In this document: positions 38,327 through 47,175 of the stretch, piece after piece
How positions within the stretch are numbered: position 1 is the first letter of the stretch
Layout of the letters: each line of letters begins with the position of its first letter
Translations under genes and position numbers: made by a program
Notes under the pieces: generated by a model
What the model was told of the DNA's origin: nothing
The model's database searches: none
Seen by the model: the letters and a program-made list of their open reading frames with translations, nothing else
IMG/VR virus record: IMGVR_UViG_3300033141_004289
Coordinates: 1 to 64,000 of that record
Reading direction: 5' to 3' (one strand)
From: a virus
DNA length: 64,000 nucleotides

Positions 38327-40033
38327 ATGTCAAAAATACAAATTAATCCGAATGTGAATTTAAACTATACTCCAAAGAGTAATGTTATTTCGGTAACTAA
38401 CAAACTACCAAATAACGAAGATTATTCTAAAGCATTAAAAGAATTTTTCCAAGCTGCTGAAATAAATAAACTAAGTGGGTTAGAAAATCATTATGCTTTA
38501 ACTGCCTATGCTGCAATTTATACGAAGGTAGCAAGTCAATTACAGGCCGTAATTAGATCAGTAGATAATATGAGATCATTTTATCTGGTTGATGTTATTT
38601 TAAGCCAGATAGCAGAAGATTCACTAGCACCTAGAGTTGGTAGTGAACAGTTGCTAAGATATTCCCACCCTAATGAAAGTATTCAAAAAGAATTAGATGA
38701 CCTACATAAAAACATTGGGTTAGATCAATTAATTGAAAACATAGCACCTGATATTTTAGCTTATGGGGAATACACATTAGCCACTAGAATAGGTGAACCA
38801 CCCCAAGTTAAAGAAGATGAATTAGGTAAAAAGAAAAAGAAATTTAAAGCTAAAAAAAGTGGAAAGGGTATTATTGATGTAACCGATATTGTAGATCAGG
38901 GAACTGTTATATCTTTAACGCAAGATGGGAAAACGGAGGGATACCTAGTTGTTAATGAACAATCAGGAAAAGTTGAAGTTAAGGAAACTGCAGACTACAT
39001 TAAGTTTTCTTTAGGTGGACAAAGGGTAAGAGTAGATATTAAAAAATCTATACCTGATGGAGCATGGAGAAACAATTCTTTAAAAGAAGTGTTAGATAAT
39101 ATTCCAAGATTTATTAGAGTTGGAAAATCTGTCTTATATCCAGTTTTATCTAAATTAAAAGAATTAGAATTATTAGAAAAACTAATACCAGCAACCAAAA
39201 TTAATAAGTTGTCGCAGGGTAACTTAGTTGGAATGAACCTACCTGAAAATTTTGATTTAGAAACTGCTCAAGTAGCTGTTAAGAAAATTGAAGGAATGAT
39301 AAATAAACGAGTTAATGTTGACCCTTCAACTCAAGAGATAACTGTAGAATCTATTTTATCAACTGCTGGAAAAACAAAAATTATTCCTTTATTTGGTGAC
39401 AAAGGCTCATTATCTAATATGGATTATAAGTCTGATGAACCAGATAGTTTGATGGGTGATACTAAAGAAATTAGAGAACTAATTCTGGATTCAGTTGGTG
39501 TTCCATCTGAATTAGTATTTAAATCCGATGGAGAATCTAAATCAGAAATTCTAAAGAGATATGCTAAATATATTAGAAAATTAAAAAGGCTTCAAAAAGC
39601 CATTGCTACAGGCTGTAGACAAATAGCCTTTATCCATTTAGCTAATAGAAATATTAAATATAAAGAAGAAGAAGTTGAAGTCATCTTTAATAACACATTA
39701 GTTGAAATTGATAATTTAGATACATTAGAACATGCTGATGTAACTCTTGGATTATTGGCCAATGTAAGGGATTTCTTTAATGATATGGCAGATGAAGATA
39801 GTCCATATGCAGATAACATTAACTTAAATAAAGTAACTGAATATTTAGAATTTAATTTGAAAACTATTGGATTATCTGATGCTATGATCTTACCTAAAGA
39901 AGGTGGTGGTGATGTTGATGCTAAAGCAGATGAAATTGGTGATGTTTCACCCAATGTTAAAGCAGAACCTAAAGTTGAGGAACCAGTTGATAACGAAGAT
40001 GACGGGGAAGAATTAGTAAAAGAAGAGGAATAA
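38327..40033 (+). CDS. Portal protein (T4 gp20-like)
   Basis: 568 residues, similar in length to T4 gp20 (524). Order of features fits: N-terminal helical region, IRSVDNMRSFYLVDVILSQI, a beta-rich wing (residues about 160-260), the long stem region with ETAQVAVKKIEGMINKRVNV, then LILDSVGVPSELVF and an acidic C-terminus. Twelve copies would form the DNA gate at one vertex. Followed by core proteins and protease, as in T4 (20-67-68-21-22-23). Confidence 0.85.
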   Translation: MSKIQINPNVNLNYTPKSNVISVTNKLPNNEDYSKALKEFFQAAEINKLSGLENHYALTAYAAIYTKVASQLQAVIRSVDNMRSFYLVDVILSQIAEDSLAPRVGSEQLLRYSHPNESIQKELDDLHKNIGLDQLIENIAPDILAYGEYTLATRIGEPPQVKEDELGKKKKKFKAKKSGKGIIDVTDIVDQGTVISLTQDGKTEGYLVVNEQSGKVEVKETADYIKFSLGGQRVRVDIKKSIPDGAWRNNSLKEVLDNIPRFIRVGKSVLYPVLSKLKELELLEKLIPATKINKLSQGNLVGMNLPENFDLETAQVAVKKIEGMINKRVNVDPSTQEITVESILSTAGKTKIIPLFGDKGSLSNMDYKSDEPDSLMGDTKEIRELILDSVGVPSELVFKSDGESKSEILKRYAKYIRKLKRLQKAIATGCRQIAFIHLANRNIKYKEEEVEVIFNNTLVEIDNLDTLEHADVTLGLLANVRDFFNDMADEDSPYADNINLNKVTEYLEFNLKTIGLSDAMILPKEGGGDVDAKADEIGDVSPNVKAEPKVEEPVDNEDDGEELVKEEE

Positions 40034-40036
40034 TAT

Positions 40037-40546
40037 ATGAAAATTACAAATGAAATCATGGAGATGATGGGTACAAAAAAGATTATTAAATCTGTGGCTA
40101 TAAATATAAAAGATGGCGGAGATGGGTATAATAAGGCCGTTGATAAATTAGACAAGTCAGGTGGCTCGATTACAGATAAACAAGATAAAGAAGGACTAAT
40201 ATCTAATCTTATTGCTAAAAAATTAGATATCTCTAAGGATACTAATTTCTCGTTTGATTTCGCTAAATCAAAGGGGGATAAAATTGTTGTCTCAGGAGTA
40301 ATTATTGATGAGGCCCAACATTATAATACTAAAATACGCCAATTAGAAGGTGCAGGTAGTAGAAAAATAAGACTTGGTGTTAAGCAATGCGTCGAAATGT
40401 CTGAACGGATGTTGAATCCTAATAATAATTATCCAAATCCAGCAGATGAATTAGGTAGAATTGCTTTGTTAGAAGGTATTCAAATGATGAATATGACTAT
40501 GAAAAAGTTAAAATCTGTTAAAGATAAAAAGGGTAAAAAACAATGA
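40037..40546 (+). CDS. Putative prohead core or internal protein (NEIN class)
   Basis: 169 residues. Starts MKITNEIMEMMG, with IME at 7-9. Basic N-terminal half, helical C-terminal half with repeated Lys. In T4 the small core proteins gp67/gp68 lie at this position between portal and protease, so it could be a core protein as well as a packaged one. ATGA overlap with the next gene. Confidence 0.65.
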   Translation: MKITNEIMEMMGTKKIIKSVAINIKDGGDGYNKAVDKLDKSGGSITDKQDKEGLISNLIAKKLDISKDTNFSFDFAKSKGDKIVVSGVIIDEAQHYNTKIRQLEGAGSRKIRLGVKQCVEMSERMLNPNNNYPNPADELGRIALLEGIQMMNMTMKKLKSVKDKKGKKQ

Positions 40547-41214
40547 AATTAATACAACAATTATTTGAAGAAATGCTTCCCCAATCATCTGATCTAATTA
40601 GATTAGCTTTAAATCAAAGAATTTTTGATTTAGGTATCGAGGGTGTTTTTGTAGAGGAAGTAGATATTGAATTTGATGGGGATGTTATAGTTGAGTTTGT
40701 GGATAATGAACAAAACGAAATGAGTGTACTATTTCAATATGACCCAGTTGATGGTGCTGAAGCAATAGTTATAGATGATGAAGGTGGGGATTTTGAGGAT
40801 GAAGAGAATGGTGAATTTGAAATTGATATGATTGATATTGACCCATTAGTTCCAACTATTATCAACTTAGGTAATGGAACTCACTCAATTGATTTAGTTA
40901 ATAATAAATGGATGAATAGATCATTTTTTGATGCTTTATTTTCATTAGCAGATCATATGGAAAGTATGCCAAGTGATATTGATGAAAGAGCTGCATTTGT
41001 TATTAAAGGTGGTAAAAAGGTAAAGGTAGCACTAGTTAGAAGAAAAAGAAAAAAGAGACTAACTTCTAAACAAAAAGCTGGTTTTAAAAAGGGTGCTAGA
41101 AAAAGGAAAGCAAAGAAGGGCCAAATAAATAGAAAAAGGGCCAAATCTTTAAAGGTTCGTAAAAGACTTAAACTAAAGAAAAATACTAATAAGAAATTAA
41201 AGGTAATGCGATAA
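40543..41214 (+). CDS. Core or internal protein with acidic centre and histone-like basic tail
   Basis: 223 residues. Starts MKLIQQLFEEML (LFE at 7-9). Residues about 30-110 are strongly acidic; residues 166-223 are almost half Lys/Arg (for example RKRKKRLTSKQKAGFKKG), resembling a histone tail. It would bind DNA or interact with acidic scaffold. Could be the gp68-like core protein or a packaged DNA-binding protein. TAATG overlap with the next gene. Confidence 0.65.
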   Translation: MKLIQQLFEEMLPQSSDLIRLALNQRIFDLGIEGVFVEEVDIEFDGDVIVEFVDNEQNEMSVLFQYDPVDGAEAIVIDDEGGDFEDEENGEFEIDMIDIDPLVPTIINLGNGTHSIDLVNNKWMNRSFFDALFSLADHMESMPSDIDERAAFVIKGGKKVKVALVRRKRKKRLTSKQKAGFKKGARKRKAKKGQINRKRAKSLKVRKRLKLKKNTNKKLKVMR

Positions 41215-41732
41215 TGAAAGTCATCAATGAAATAAATAATTTTTTATGGGCAAGCATTTTTGAATCTATTGATCTGAATGAAAACATTAACATGCGGTTT
41301 GTTTCTGAAAAAGAATGTGACGAATATATTGAAAGAACAGAAATTTGGAGAATTGAAGGGGATGAATCTGACCCTGAGGGGACAGAGGTGCTTTCAGCTT
41401 ATTCTAAAGTTGACGGGTCATATATAGGTCAAATTAAAGAAGCTGACATAATGGTGAAAAAATGGGGATTATCCCAAATTCAAAAAGCCGAAAATGGTCA
41501 CAGCGTTGCATCAATCGGATTTAATGAAAAGAAACAAGAATGGTGTGGGTGGAGTCATAGAGCAATGTGTGGTTTTGGAATTGGTGATAAAGTATTTGAT
41601 GAAAGTTTTGGCGGCACAATGGATATAGGCCAATTGGAAAAAATGCCCTTTAGAAAAAGGGGTAGTATAGTTATCGCTAAATTAGAACAAGCAAAAAAAG
41701 CAGCAAGTAATTTTGCTAAATATGTGAGCTAA
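41214..41732 (+). CDS. Putative internal head protein (NEIN class)
   Basis: 172 residues. Starts MKVINEINNFLWASIFES, with IFE at 15-17. Mature part has a conserved-looking GFNEKKQEWCGWSHRAMCGF core with two cysteines. No family recognised. Located among head-assembly genes, supporting a head location. Confidence 0.68.
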   Translation: MKVINEINNFLWASIFESIDLNENINMRFVSEKECDEYIERTEIWRIEGDESDPEGTEVLSAYSKVDGSYIGQIKEADIMVKKWGLSQIQKAENGHSVASIGFNEKKQEWCGWSHRAMCGFGIGDKVFDESFGGTMDIGQLEKMPFRKRGSIVIAKLEQAKKAASNFAKYVS

Positions 41733-41733
41733 A

Positions 41734-41949
41734 ATGGCAAAGGAAAAAGAAGAATTAGTTGGTAAGGCCTTAATGACAGAGCTTTCAAGATATGCTCTTA
41801 GAATTGGTAGAAAAGCCGAATCCAGTGCAGTTAAAGACAAAACTAATTTAATTTTGGCCATTGGTTTAATAAATCATGCCCAAGGATTAGTGGAAGTTGA
41901 TGCCACTAAAGCAAGGCGTTTAATGGGCCAAGTTAAGAAACTGATATAA
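41734..41949 (+). CDS. Hypothetical protein of head module
   Basis: 71 residues, helical and basic, starts one base after the previous stop. Lacks the shared N-terminal peptide. May be a small core component; no direct evidence. Confidence 0.6.
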   Translation: MAKEKEELVGKALMTELSRYALRIGRKAESSAVKDKTNLILAIGLINHAQGLVEVDATKARRLMGQVKKLI

Positions 41950-41959
41950 GGGGTTTTGC

Positions 41960-42211
41960 ATGGATGCTAAAGGAATTGGTGTTGGTACTATATTAAGTGG
42001 AATAATTCTTGGCTTAATTGCTTGGTCAGGTGTTCAGATTGTTTCAAATGCAAAGGCAGTTACTAGATTGGAAGAACGAGAAATGGCCACTAGGGATATT
42101 ATCATTAGAATGAGAACTGATTTTGATAAAAGATTGGATAGTATAGATTCTAATGTAGATTGGATAAGACGAAATTTATATTATAAGGGAACCCCTATTA
42201 GGGGTAAATAG
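41960..42211 (+). CDS. Membrane-anchored coiled-coil protein
   Basis: 83 residues; GGGG leader. One membrane span (GTILSGIILGLIAWSGVQIV, residues 8-27) then a charged helix likely to be a coiled coil. The layout resembles an inner-membrane spanin or a holin partner, but the neighbours are head genes, so a role in anchoring prohead assembly to the membrane is an alternative. Confidence 0.6.
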   Translation: MDAKGIGVGTILSGIILGLIAWSGVQIVSNAKAVTRLEEREMATRDIIIRMRTDFDKRLDSIDSNVDWIRRNLYYKGTPIRGK

Positions 42212-42223
42212 TAAGGACAAGTC

Positions 42224-42943
42224 ATGAAATTTAATACAACTTTAGATGCACAAACATTTTTAACTGAGGTTAGAGAGTTCTCTAAGATTAAAGATGCTGA
42301 TGAGAAGTATGAGCCAACTAATGAGGAAGTTCAATCATTTTTAAAGGCCCGCACACCGTTAGTTAAAAAATTAAAAAATAATAGAAAATCATCTGCTCAA
42401 AAAGCAAATTGGCGACAAAATAGATATAAGATGATGAAAGGTATTAAGGCCTTCCATAAGTCTGTTAAAGGGAAGAGATTTCATAGAAAATTAGGTACTT
42501 TTTTAGCCACTAGATTATTTCGTGCTAAAACAAGTGAAAGTGGCTTTTCAATGTTATTATCAAAGCAGGGTTATTTGAAAGGACTTAATTCAGCAAAACA
42601 GCATTTATTGGTTGAACTCGAGTATTTTCATCAATTACAAGAACAGGTAGAATTAGAAGAGTTTATTACTGATTATGCCTATCCTTATTTTAGATCGATA
42701 GAAGAAAAAGTTATAATAGACGAAGATTTGACAGATGATGAATTAGTGTTCTTGTTTGATTTAGTTGAGGCCAATGCTTTGATAACTTCATTTTCTGATA
42801 AAACAGGGTTAACATTTGCACAAATCGAGAAAATGTGGAATGCTATAAGGAATGATTTAAATAAAGAAGGGATTACAGATGATGATGAAAAATTTTATCC
42901 CTTTTTGGTTACTCGTTTAAAAAAACAGATAGGAATTAAATAG
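42224..42943 (+). CDS. Putative prohead core protein
   Basis: 239 residues; AAGGAC leader. N-terminus acidic, a very basic segment at residues about 55-105 (RKSSAQKANWRQNRYKMMKG), and an acidic helical C-terminus. Position just upstream of the protease suggests a scaffold-associated head protein. Its last base overlaps the GTG start of the protease. Confidence 0.6.
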   Translation: MKFNTTLDAQTFLTEVREFSKIKDADEKYEPTNEEVQSFLKARTPLVKKLKNNRKSSAQKANWRQNRYKMMKGIKAFHKSVKGKRFHRKLGTFLATRLFRAKTSESGFSMLLSKQGYLKGLNSAKQHLLVELEYFHQLQEQVELEEFITDYAYPYFRSIEEKVIIDEDLTDDELVFLFDLVEANALITSFSDKTGLTFAQIEKMWNAIRNDLNKEGITDDDEKFYPFLVTRLKKQIGIK

Positions 42944-44319
42944 TGAAACTTGAAAAAATTTCATGCGTAATTGACCCCGAAGTTAAATTTTCTCTAGTTG
43001 AGGAATCTAATGAAGTTGATGGGGAACATATTTTAGCAAAGATCAAAGGTCAGTTCTTTGTTCCTAACGGTAAATCCAGAAATGGTAGATTTTATCCTTC
43101 TGCTTTATGGGAAAGAGTAATTAATGACCCAACAGTTAAGAATAGATTAAATAAAAGAGTAATGTTTGGTACAGTGGGTCATGACGCCGAATTAAATGAT
43201 AAAGCTGTTCGAGAAGGTCTAATTTCCCATTTTATGACAAATATTGGAATTGATGATAATGGTAGAGGTATGGGTGAAGCCTTAATTTTAAATACTCCGA
43301 CTGGGCGTATTTTAAATACAGTTCTAAGAGCTGGTTCCCAATTATTTGTTTCCTCAAGGGCCAATGGCACCTTTAAAGGAAAGCATGACGGTTTGCCAGT
43401 TGTAGATGAGGACACTTATGATATTGATGGTTGGGATTTTGTAATTGACCCCGGTTTTTTAGAGGCCAACCCATCAGTTTCTGAAAGTCTAAAGAAAATA
43501 GGAGAAAAAAATATGAACATTAATAACAAGGAAGTCAGCATGAACGAAAAACTGATTGAGCACATTTCTAATGAGAACCATGAACTTAAAACTAAAGTTG
43601 GAAATCTAACTGATGAAATTAAAGCATTAGAAGAAGATACAACTACTATTAAAGAAGAGAACACACATCTTAAATCTGAAATGGATAAGTGGGAAGCTGA
43701 TAAAAAGGTTATCGAATCTTATACAAATATCGGTACAGTTGAAGAACTTACTGAAAAACTTGCTAAAGCAGATGAAGATGGAAAGGTTCTAACGGCCTAC
43801 AATGAGCTTTCTGATTCCCCAGAAATTGCTAAAGAAACTCTTGAAAGTGCTAGAGACTTTATCAAAACTGTAACAGAAGAGTTTGGAACAATTGCTCAAA
43901 TTAAAAAGGCCCTTGAATCAGCTATTTCTTTTAGAGAGTCTATTGAAGAAATGGGAACAACTGATCAAATTAAAGAAGCCCTTACTGCTTATTTAACAAT
44001 TCTTGAAGCCGAAGAAGCTAAAAAAGAAGATATTAAAGTTAAAGCTCTTGCAGAAGAACTTGGAATTGAAGAAGGAAAAATGAAAGACCTTCTACTTAAA
44101 TATTCTGAAGAAGATATTAAGGCCCTTCTTGGAAATAAGAAAGAAGAGAAGCCAGTTGAAGAAAACAAAGAAGATACTACTACTGATGAAGATGCTTATA
44201 AAAAGAAGAACTTCACAGAAGAAAAAAAGGAAGAAGATACGAATACTGACGTTTCTGAAAGTAATATTTTAGGAAAATCAAGAGCTGATCGTATCGCTGA
44301 AAGATATAACAGAGTTTAA
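42943..44319 (+). CDS. Prohead protease fused to scaffold protein (gp21-gp22-like)
   Basis: 458 residues, GTG start. Residues 1-185 are a T4 gp21/S21-type serine protease: GTVGHDAEL (His80) and LFVSSRANG (Ser137/138) at the usual spacing, plus NGRFYP near 48. Residues about 195-458 are acidic and helical, resembling gp22 scaffold. In T4 the two are separate genes. An internal ATG at 43513 with perfect SD would make the scaffold part alone, so a small amount of fusion could bring the protease into the core. The scaffold part uses CTT for Leu, the protease part TTA. Confidence 0.85.
   Translation: MKLEKISCVIDPEVKFSLVEESNEVDGEHILAKIKGQFFVPNGKSRNGRFYPSALWERVINDPTVKNRLNKRVMFGTVGHDAELNDKAVREGLISHFMTNIGIDDNGRGMGEALILNTPTGRILNTVLRAGSQLFVSSRANGTFKGKHDGLPVVDEDTYDIDGWDFVIDPGFLEANPSVSESLKKIGEKNMNINNKEVSMNEKLIEHISNENHELKTKVGNLTDEIKALEEDTTTIKEENTHLKSEMDKWEADKKVIESYTNIGTVEELTEKLAKADEDGKVLTAYNELSDSPEIAKETLESARDFIKTVTEEFGTIAQIKKALESAISFRESIEEMGTTDQIKEALTAYLTILEAEEAKKEDIKVKALAEELGIEEGKMKDLLLKYSEEDIKALLGNKKEEKPVEENKEDTTTDEDAYKKKNFTEEKKEEDTNTDVSESNILGKSRADRIAERYNRV
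43513..44319 (+). CDS. Scaffold protein from internal start (predicted)
   Basis: 268 residues, starting at Met191 of the protease gene. AGGAG (43500-43504) lies eight bases before ATG 43513 and is the best internal SD in the gene; a second ATG follows at 43540. The product is a charged coiled-coil rod (ELKTKVGNLTDEIKALEEDT) with many [LI]xE sites for the protease to cut. Comparable to lambda C/Nu3, where scaffold is the C-terminal part of the protease gene. Confidence 0.7.
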   Translation: MNINNKEVSMNEKLIEHISNENHELKTKVGNLTDEIKALEEDTTTIKEENTHLKSEMDKWEADKKVIESYTNIGTVEELTEKLAKADEDGKVLTAYNELSDSPEIAKETLESARDFIKTVTEEFGTIAQIKKALESAISFRESIEEMGTTDQIKEALTAYLTILEAEEAKKEDIKVKALAEELGIEEGKMKDLLLKYSEEDIKALLGNKKEEKPVEENKEDTTTDEDAYKKKNFTEEKKEEDTNTDVSESNILGKSRADRIAERYNRV

Positions 44320-44398
44320 TTTCTCTCCTATTGAACTGCACTTCAGTCGATAGAAGGATTTAAGTCAATATTATTAACTTATTTGATAGGAGAGTATC

Positions 44399-45814
44399 AT
44401 GGATACTAACAAAATCGAAGAAAAGGCCGTTGAAAGAATGGCTGAGGGATACTTCGCTAAATACAAATCCCAAATGCAAACACTCGAAAAATCTCTAGTT
44501 TCTAAAGCTATGGATTTGACTGAGCATCACCTAGTTCAACTTGGAAAGCAACTTGACCAATGGGAAGTTTATCGTTCCATGTGTGAAGCTAATGGTTCTT
44601 TGAACACTCTTGGTGAGCTACCTAAAGTTGCTCTTGATGTTATTACAGCTACTATGAGTAATAGTATTCTTCCTGTAATTGCTTCTACGCAAACTATTGA
44701 GTCTCAAAAATCAATTATCTGGTTCAAGAATGTAAAAGCTCTTGATTCTAAAGGTAATATTACTGCTGGTGATAAATTGATTGACCCACGAGTTGGAAGT
44801 AAGACACCTTCTGGATATGCTTCTTCTGAAGTTATCGGTGAAGAAGCTGTTAACCCAACTATTGCAACTCAGGTTGCTTACGCTTTTAGTGTAAATGGTA
44901 GTGAGTCAATTCGCAGTCAATTTATTAAAGTTTATCTAGAGTCTGATCCTTCCATCTATGCGAAAGATTTTGAAGGAAAAGGTATTCTTCTTGGTAACGG
45001 AATGAGTGGTACAGTTAATTATACAACTGGTGCTATCACTATTGATCTTGCAGCTGATCCAGGAGGAGCTGATAAGATTCTTGTTGATTATCAACAAAAC
45101 CTTGAAGAGATGAGCGATGTTCGAAGAATTAGCTCTGAACTTGAATCAACTGACATCGAAGCAAAACCATATGCACTTAAAGGTGTTATGGGAATGTTCC
45201 AGATGTTCGCTCTTAAAAAAGCATTTGGTGATTCTGCTCTTGATGACCTAACTATGGACCTTACTCGTGAAATCAATGCTGAAATCGGTGGCGATTTTAT
45301 TCGTAAGTATTCTAGTGAAGCCGTTGGTACAACTAGTTTTACTGATTATAACCCTCTTGTTCAAACTGGTTATTCTGAGAAGCAATACAGAGAGTCTTAT
45401 GCTTTCCGTATGGCAGATGCAGAAACAGTTATGATGGGTAATGTTGGTCGTGGTGCTATTAAAGTTATGATCGTTGGTCGTGAGCATGCTGCCCTCGTAA
45501 GAGGACTTGATGGATTCAACCTTCTTTCTGATGGTGGAAGTCTTGGTGCACACGTTTTTGGAACTTATAAGGGTATTACTTATATTCGTGTTCCAGAAGA
45601 AGCACTTCTTAGTGCTAAATTAGGTATTGGACTTTACACTGGTGCTTCTCCACTTGAGAGTGCTGGGGTTTATGCTCCTTTTATGCCTCTAACTGTTCAA
45701 GCTGCACCTTTAGGGCCTAACCCACTAACTGACCAAAAAGTTGCTGCCACTATGGCTGGAACTAAGGTTGTTGTTCCCGGTTATGCTACTAAATTTAATG
45801 TAGTTGCTCCTTAA
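44399..45814 (+). CDS. Major capsid protein (T4 gp23-like)
   Basis: 471 residues; TAGGAG leader. N-terminal helical propeptide with a likely cut at LGE|L (residues 71-73), like the roughly 65-residue propeptide of gp23. Then the HK97-fold region (residues about 74-471) with STQTIESQKSIIWFKNVKAL, ADAETVMMGNVGRGAIKVM and a C-terminal APLGPNPLTDQKVAATMAGT. Strong CTT/GTT codon bias indicates high expression. Closed by a G/C-rich terminator. Confidence 0.93.
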   Translation: MDTNKIEEKAVERMAEGYFAKYKSQMQTLEKSLVSKAMDLTEHHLVQLGKQLDQWEVYRSMCEANGSLNTLGELPKVALDVITATMSNSILPVIASTQTIESQKSIIWFKNVKALDSKGNITAGDKLIDPRVGSKTPSGYASSEVIGEEAVNPTIATQVAYAFSVNGSESIRSQFIKVYLESDPSIYAKDFEGKGILLGNGMSGTVNYTTGAITIDLAADPGGADKILVDYQQNLEEMSDVRRISSELESTDIEAKPYALKGVMGMFQMFALKKAFGDSALDDLTMDLTREINAEIGGDFIRKYSSEAVGTTSFTDYNPLVQTGYSEKQYRESYAFRMADAETVMMGNVGRGAIKVMIVGREHAALVRGLDGFNLLSDGGSLGAHVFGTYKGITYIRVPEEALLSAKLGIGLYTGASPLESAGVYAPFMPLTVQAAPLGPNPLTDQKVAATMAGTKVVVPGYATKFNVVAP

Positions 45815-45845
45815 TCTTCGGATTAAAGAACTAAAAGAAAATTTA

Positions 45846-45882
45846 GGGGAGGGGATGAGAAATCACTCCCTCCCTTTTTTTT
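45846..45882 (+). terminator. Intrinsic terminator after the capsid gene
   Basis: Stem GGGAGGG/CCCTCCC (45847-45853 with 45868-45874) followed by eight T. Limits read-through from the capsid gene into the connector genes. Confidence 0.85.
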
Positions 45883-45900
45883 AAATAAGGAAAGAAAAAA

Positions 45901-46203
45901 ATGAAAGTCAAAGTAACAAATTTACTAAAGAGCGTTCTGGTTATTGCATCAACTCAAGGAAAGCAATTAGCACTTGGAAGTGAAAGAGGCCATATTTTTG
46001 AGAAACACGAGTATGCTTTTTTCAGTAAGTCCTGTGAAAATTTTAAAAAGACAGGTTGGTTAAAAATTGAACAGGTTAGTGAAGAAGCTGTTGTAGGAAA
46101 AGCAAATGCAGAGCCAGTTGATAAAGCAATTGAAATTGCAGGCAAAGAAAAGCCAGTTGTGAAAAAGAAAAGAGGCAGAAAACCTAAAAAGAAGACTGCT
46201 TAG
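45901..46203 (+). CDS. Small protein with basic AT-hook-like tail
   Basis: 100 residues; AAGGAAAG leader directly after the terminator. Beta-rich N-terminus (LLKSVLVIASTQGKQLAL), then a linker and KKKRGRKPKKK, an AT-hook-like GRKP core. A head-completion or decoration role is possible from location; unproven. Confidence 0.65.
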   Translation: MKVKVTNLLKSVLVIASTQGKQLALGSERGHIFEKHEYAFFSKSCENFKKTGWLKIEQVSEEAVVGKANAEPVDKAIEIAGKEKPVVKKKRGRKPKKKTA

Positions 46204-46232
46204 TAAATTAATTTATAAACTAGGGGATTGTT

Positions 46233-46904
46233 TTGAGAATCGAGGACATTTTTGATCGTATCCTCTTACGGTCCGGTCAATTTATTTTAAGAAAAAGCCG
46301 TATCGATATAGATATTGATAGTTTCAGAATATTAGTAGAGGATGCTCTATCTGAATATTCTGGTTTTGTTCCATATGAAAAACCATATACAATGGATTTT
46401 AATAGTCAGAGAAATTTTACATTTCCTGATGGTTGGGATACTGATTTAAATAGATCACCTGATTGGATTGCAGAGGCCACTCCTATTAATTCCTTTGGTT
46501 CAATAAATACTATTTTAAATTATTCTGGTAGCCCACAAAATGCTTTGATTGACCCTATTCAAGCACCTTGGGATTACAATAAAGTTAATAAAACATTAAC
46601 TGTTCCATATAGTGCTTTTTATAAAGTAGTTGCTTGTTATGAGCATGAAATAGTTAGTGAAGTAATTGATGGTGTAACAGTTTATTCTGTTCCAACAATA
46701 GATAGAAAAGACCAACCATTCTTCGACTTATTGAAAGGAATGTTTTTACAGGGTATTGGTAGAAGCCGTAGGGCCTTTACATTAAATGATTTACCTATAT
46801 TAATGGATGCAGAAACACTAGCATCTGAGGGTGATGAGATAATGGAAAGAGCTCTTGAAGGACTACAAGCAGATCAAAAATTTTACTTAGCATTTGGGGG
46901 ATAA
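46233..46904 (+). CDS. Probable head-completion/neck protein
   Basis: 223 residues, TTG start with GGGGATTG upstream. Helical N-terminus (FDRILLRSGQFILRK), middle with YEKPYTMDFNSQRNFTFPD, and a beta-rich region. Its place between capsid and sheath suits a connector protein such as gp13/gp14 analogues. Moderate confidence by location. Confidence 0.6.
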   Translation: MRIEDIFDRILLRSGQFILRKSRIDIDIDSFRILVEDALSEYSGFVPYEKPYTMDFNSQRNFTFPDGWDTDLNRSPDWIAEATPINSFGSINTILNYSGSPQNALIDPIQAPWDYNKVNKTLTVPYSAFYKVVACYEHEIVSEVIDGVTVYSVPTIDRKDQPFFDLLKGMFLQGIGRSRRAFTLNDLPILMDAETLASEGDEIMERALEGLQADQKFYLAFGG

Positions 46905-46905
46905 T

Positions 46906-47172
46906 ATGAGTATAGCAAAAAAGATTTTAGATAAGTTACCTAAGAAAGAAGAGACGAAAGTGGATGAAAAAGTTGCTCCTTCTTTTTTTGATGCCGCAAA
47001 TGCTTTGGCTTCTTTAATTAAAAGATGGAAAAGCGGTGATAAGAATTTCGCTGGTGTTCAAAAACTATTTGTAGAAATTCTTGATAGTTTAGACGAAGTT
47101 GATGAACAACAAGCATTAGCTAAAATGGATGCATTAGCTAAATTTATTAGAAGCAAGGATATTGAAGGATAA
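46906..47172 (+). CDS. Putative internal head protein (divergent MKLAEKIL class)
   Basis: 88 residues from ATG 46906 (GGGG leader). Starts MSIAKKILDKLPKKEE, like MKLAEKIL but with Ser at 2 and Lys for Glu; no [LI]xE site near the start. A weaker member of the shared-N-terminus set. The rest is helical. Confidence 0.55.
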   Translation: MSIAKKILDKLPKKEETKVDEKVAPSFFDAANALASLIKRWKSGDKNFAGVQKLFVEILDSLDEVDEQQALAKMDALAKFIRSKDIEG

Positions 47173-47175
47173 ATA

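Noticed and set aside
38995-40155. Antisense open frames over portal, capsid and baseplate genes
   Set aside because: They mirror codon bias of well-identified genes, have poor start sites and low-complexity Ser/Leu/Ile composition.
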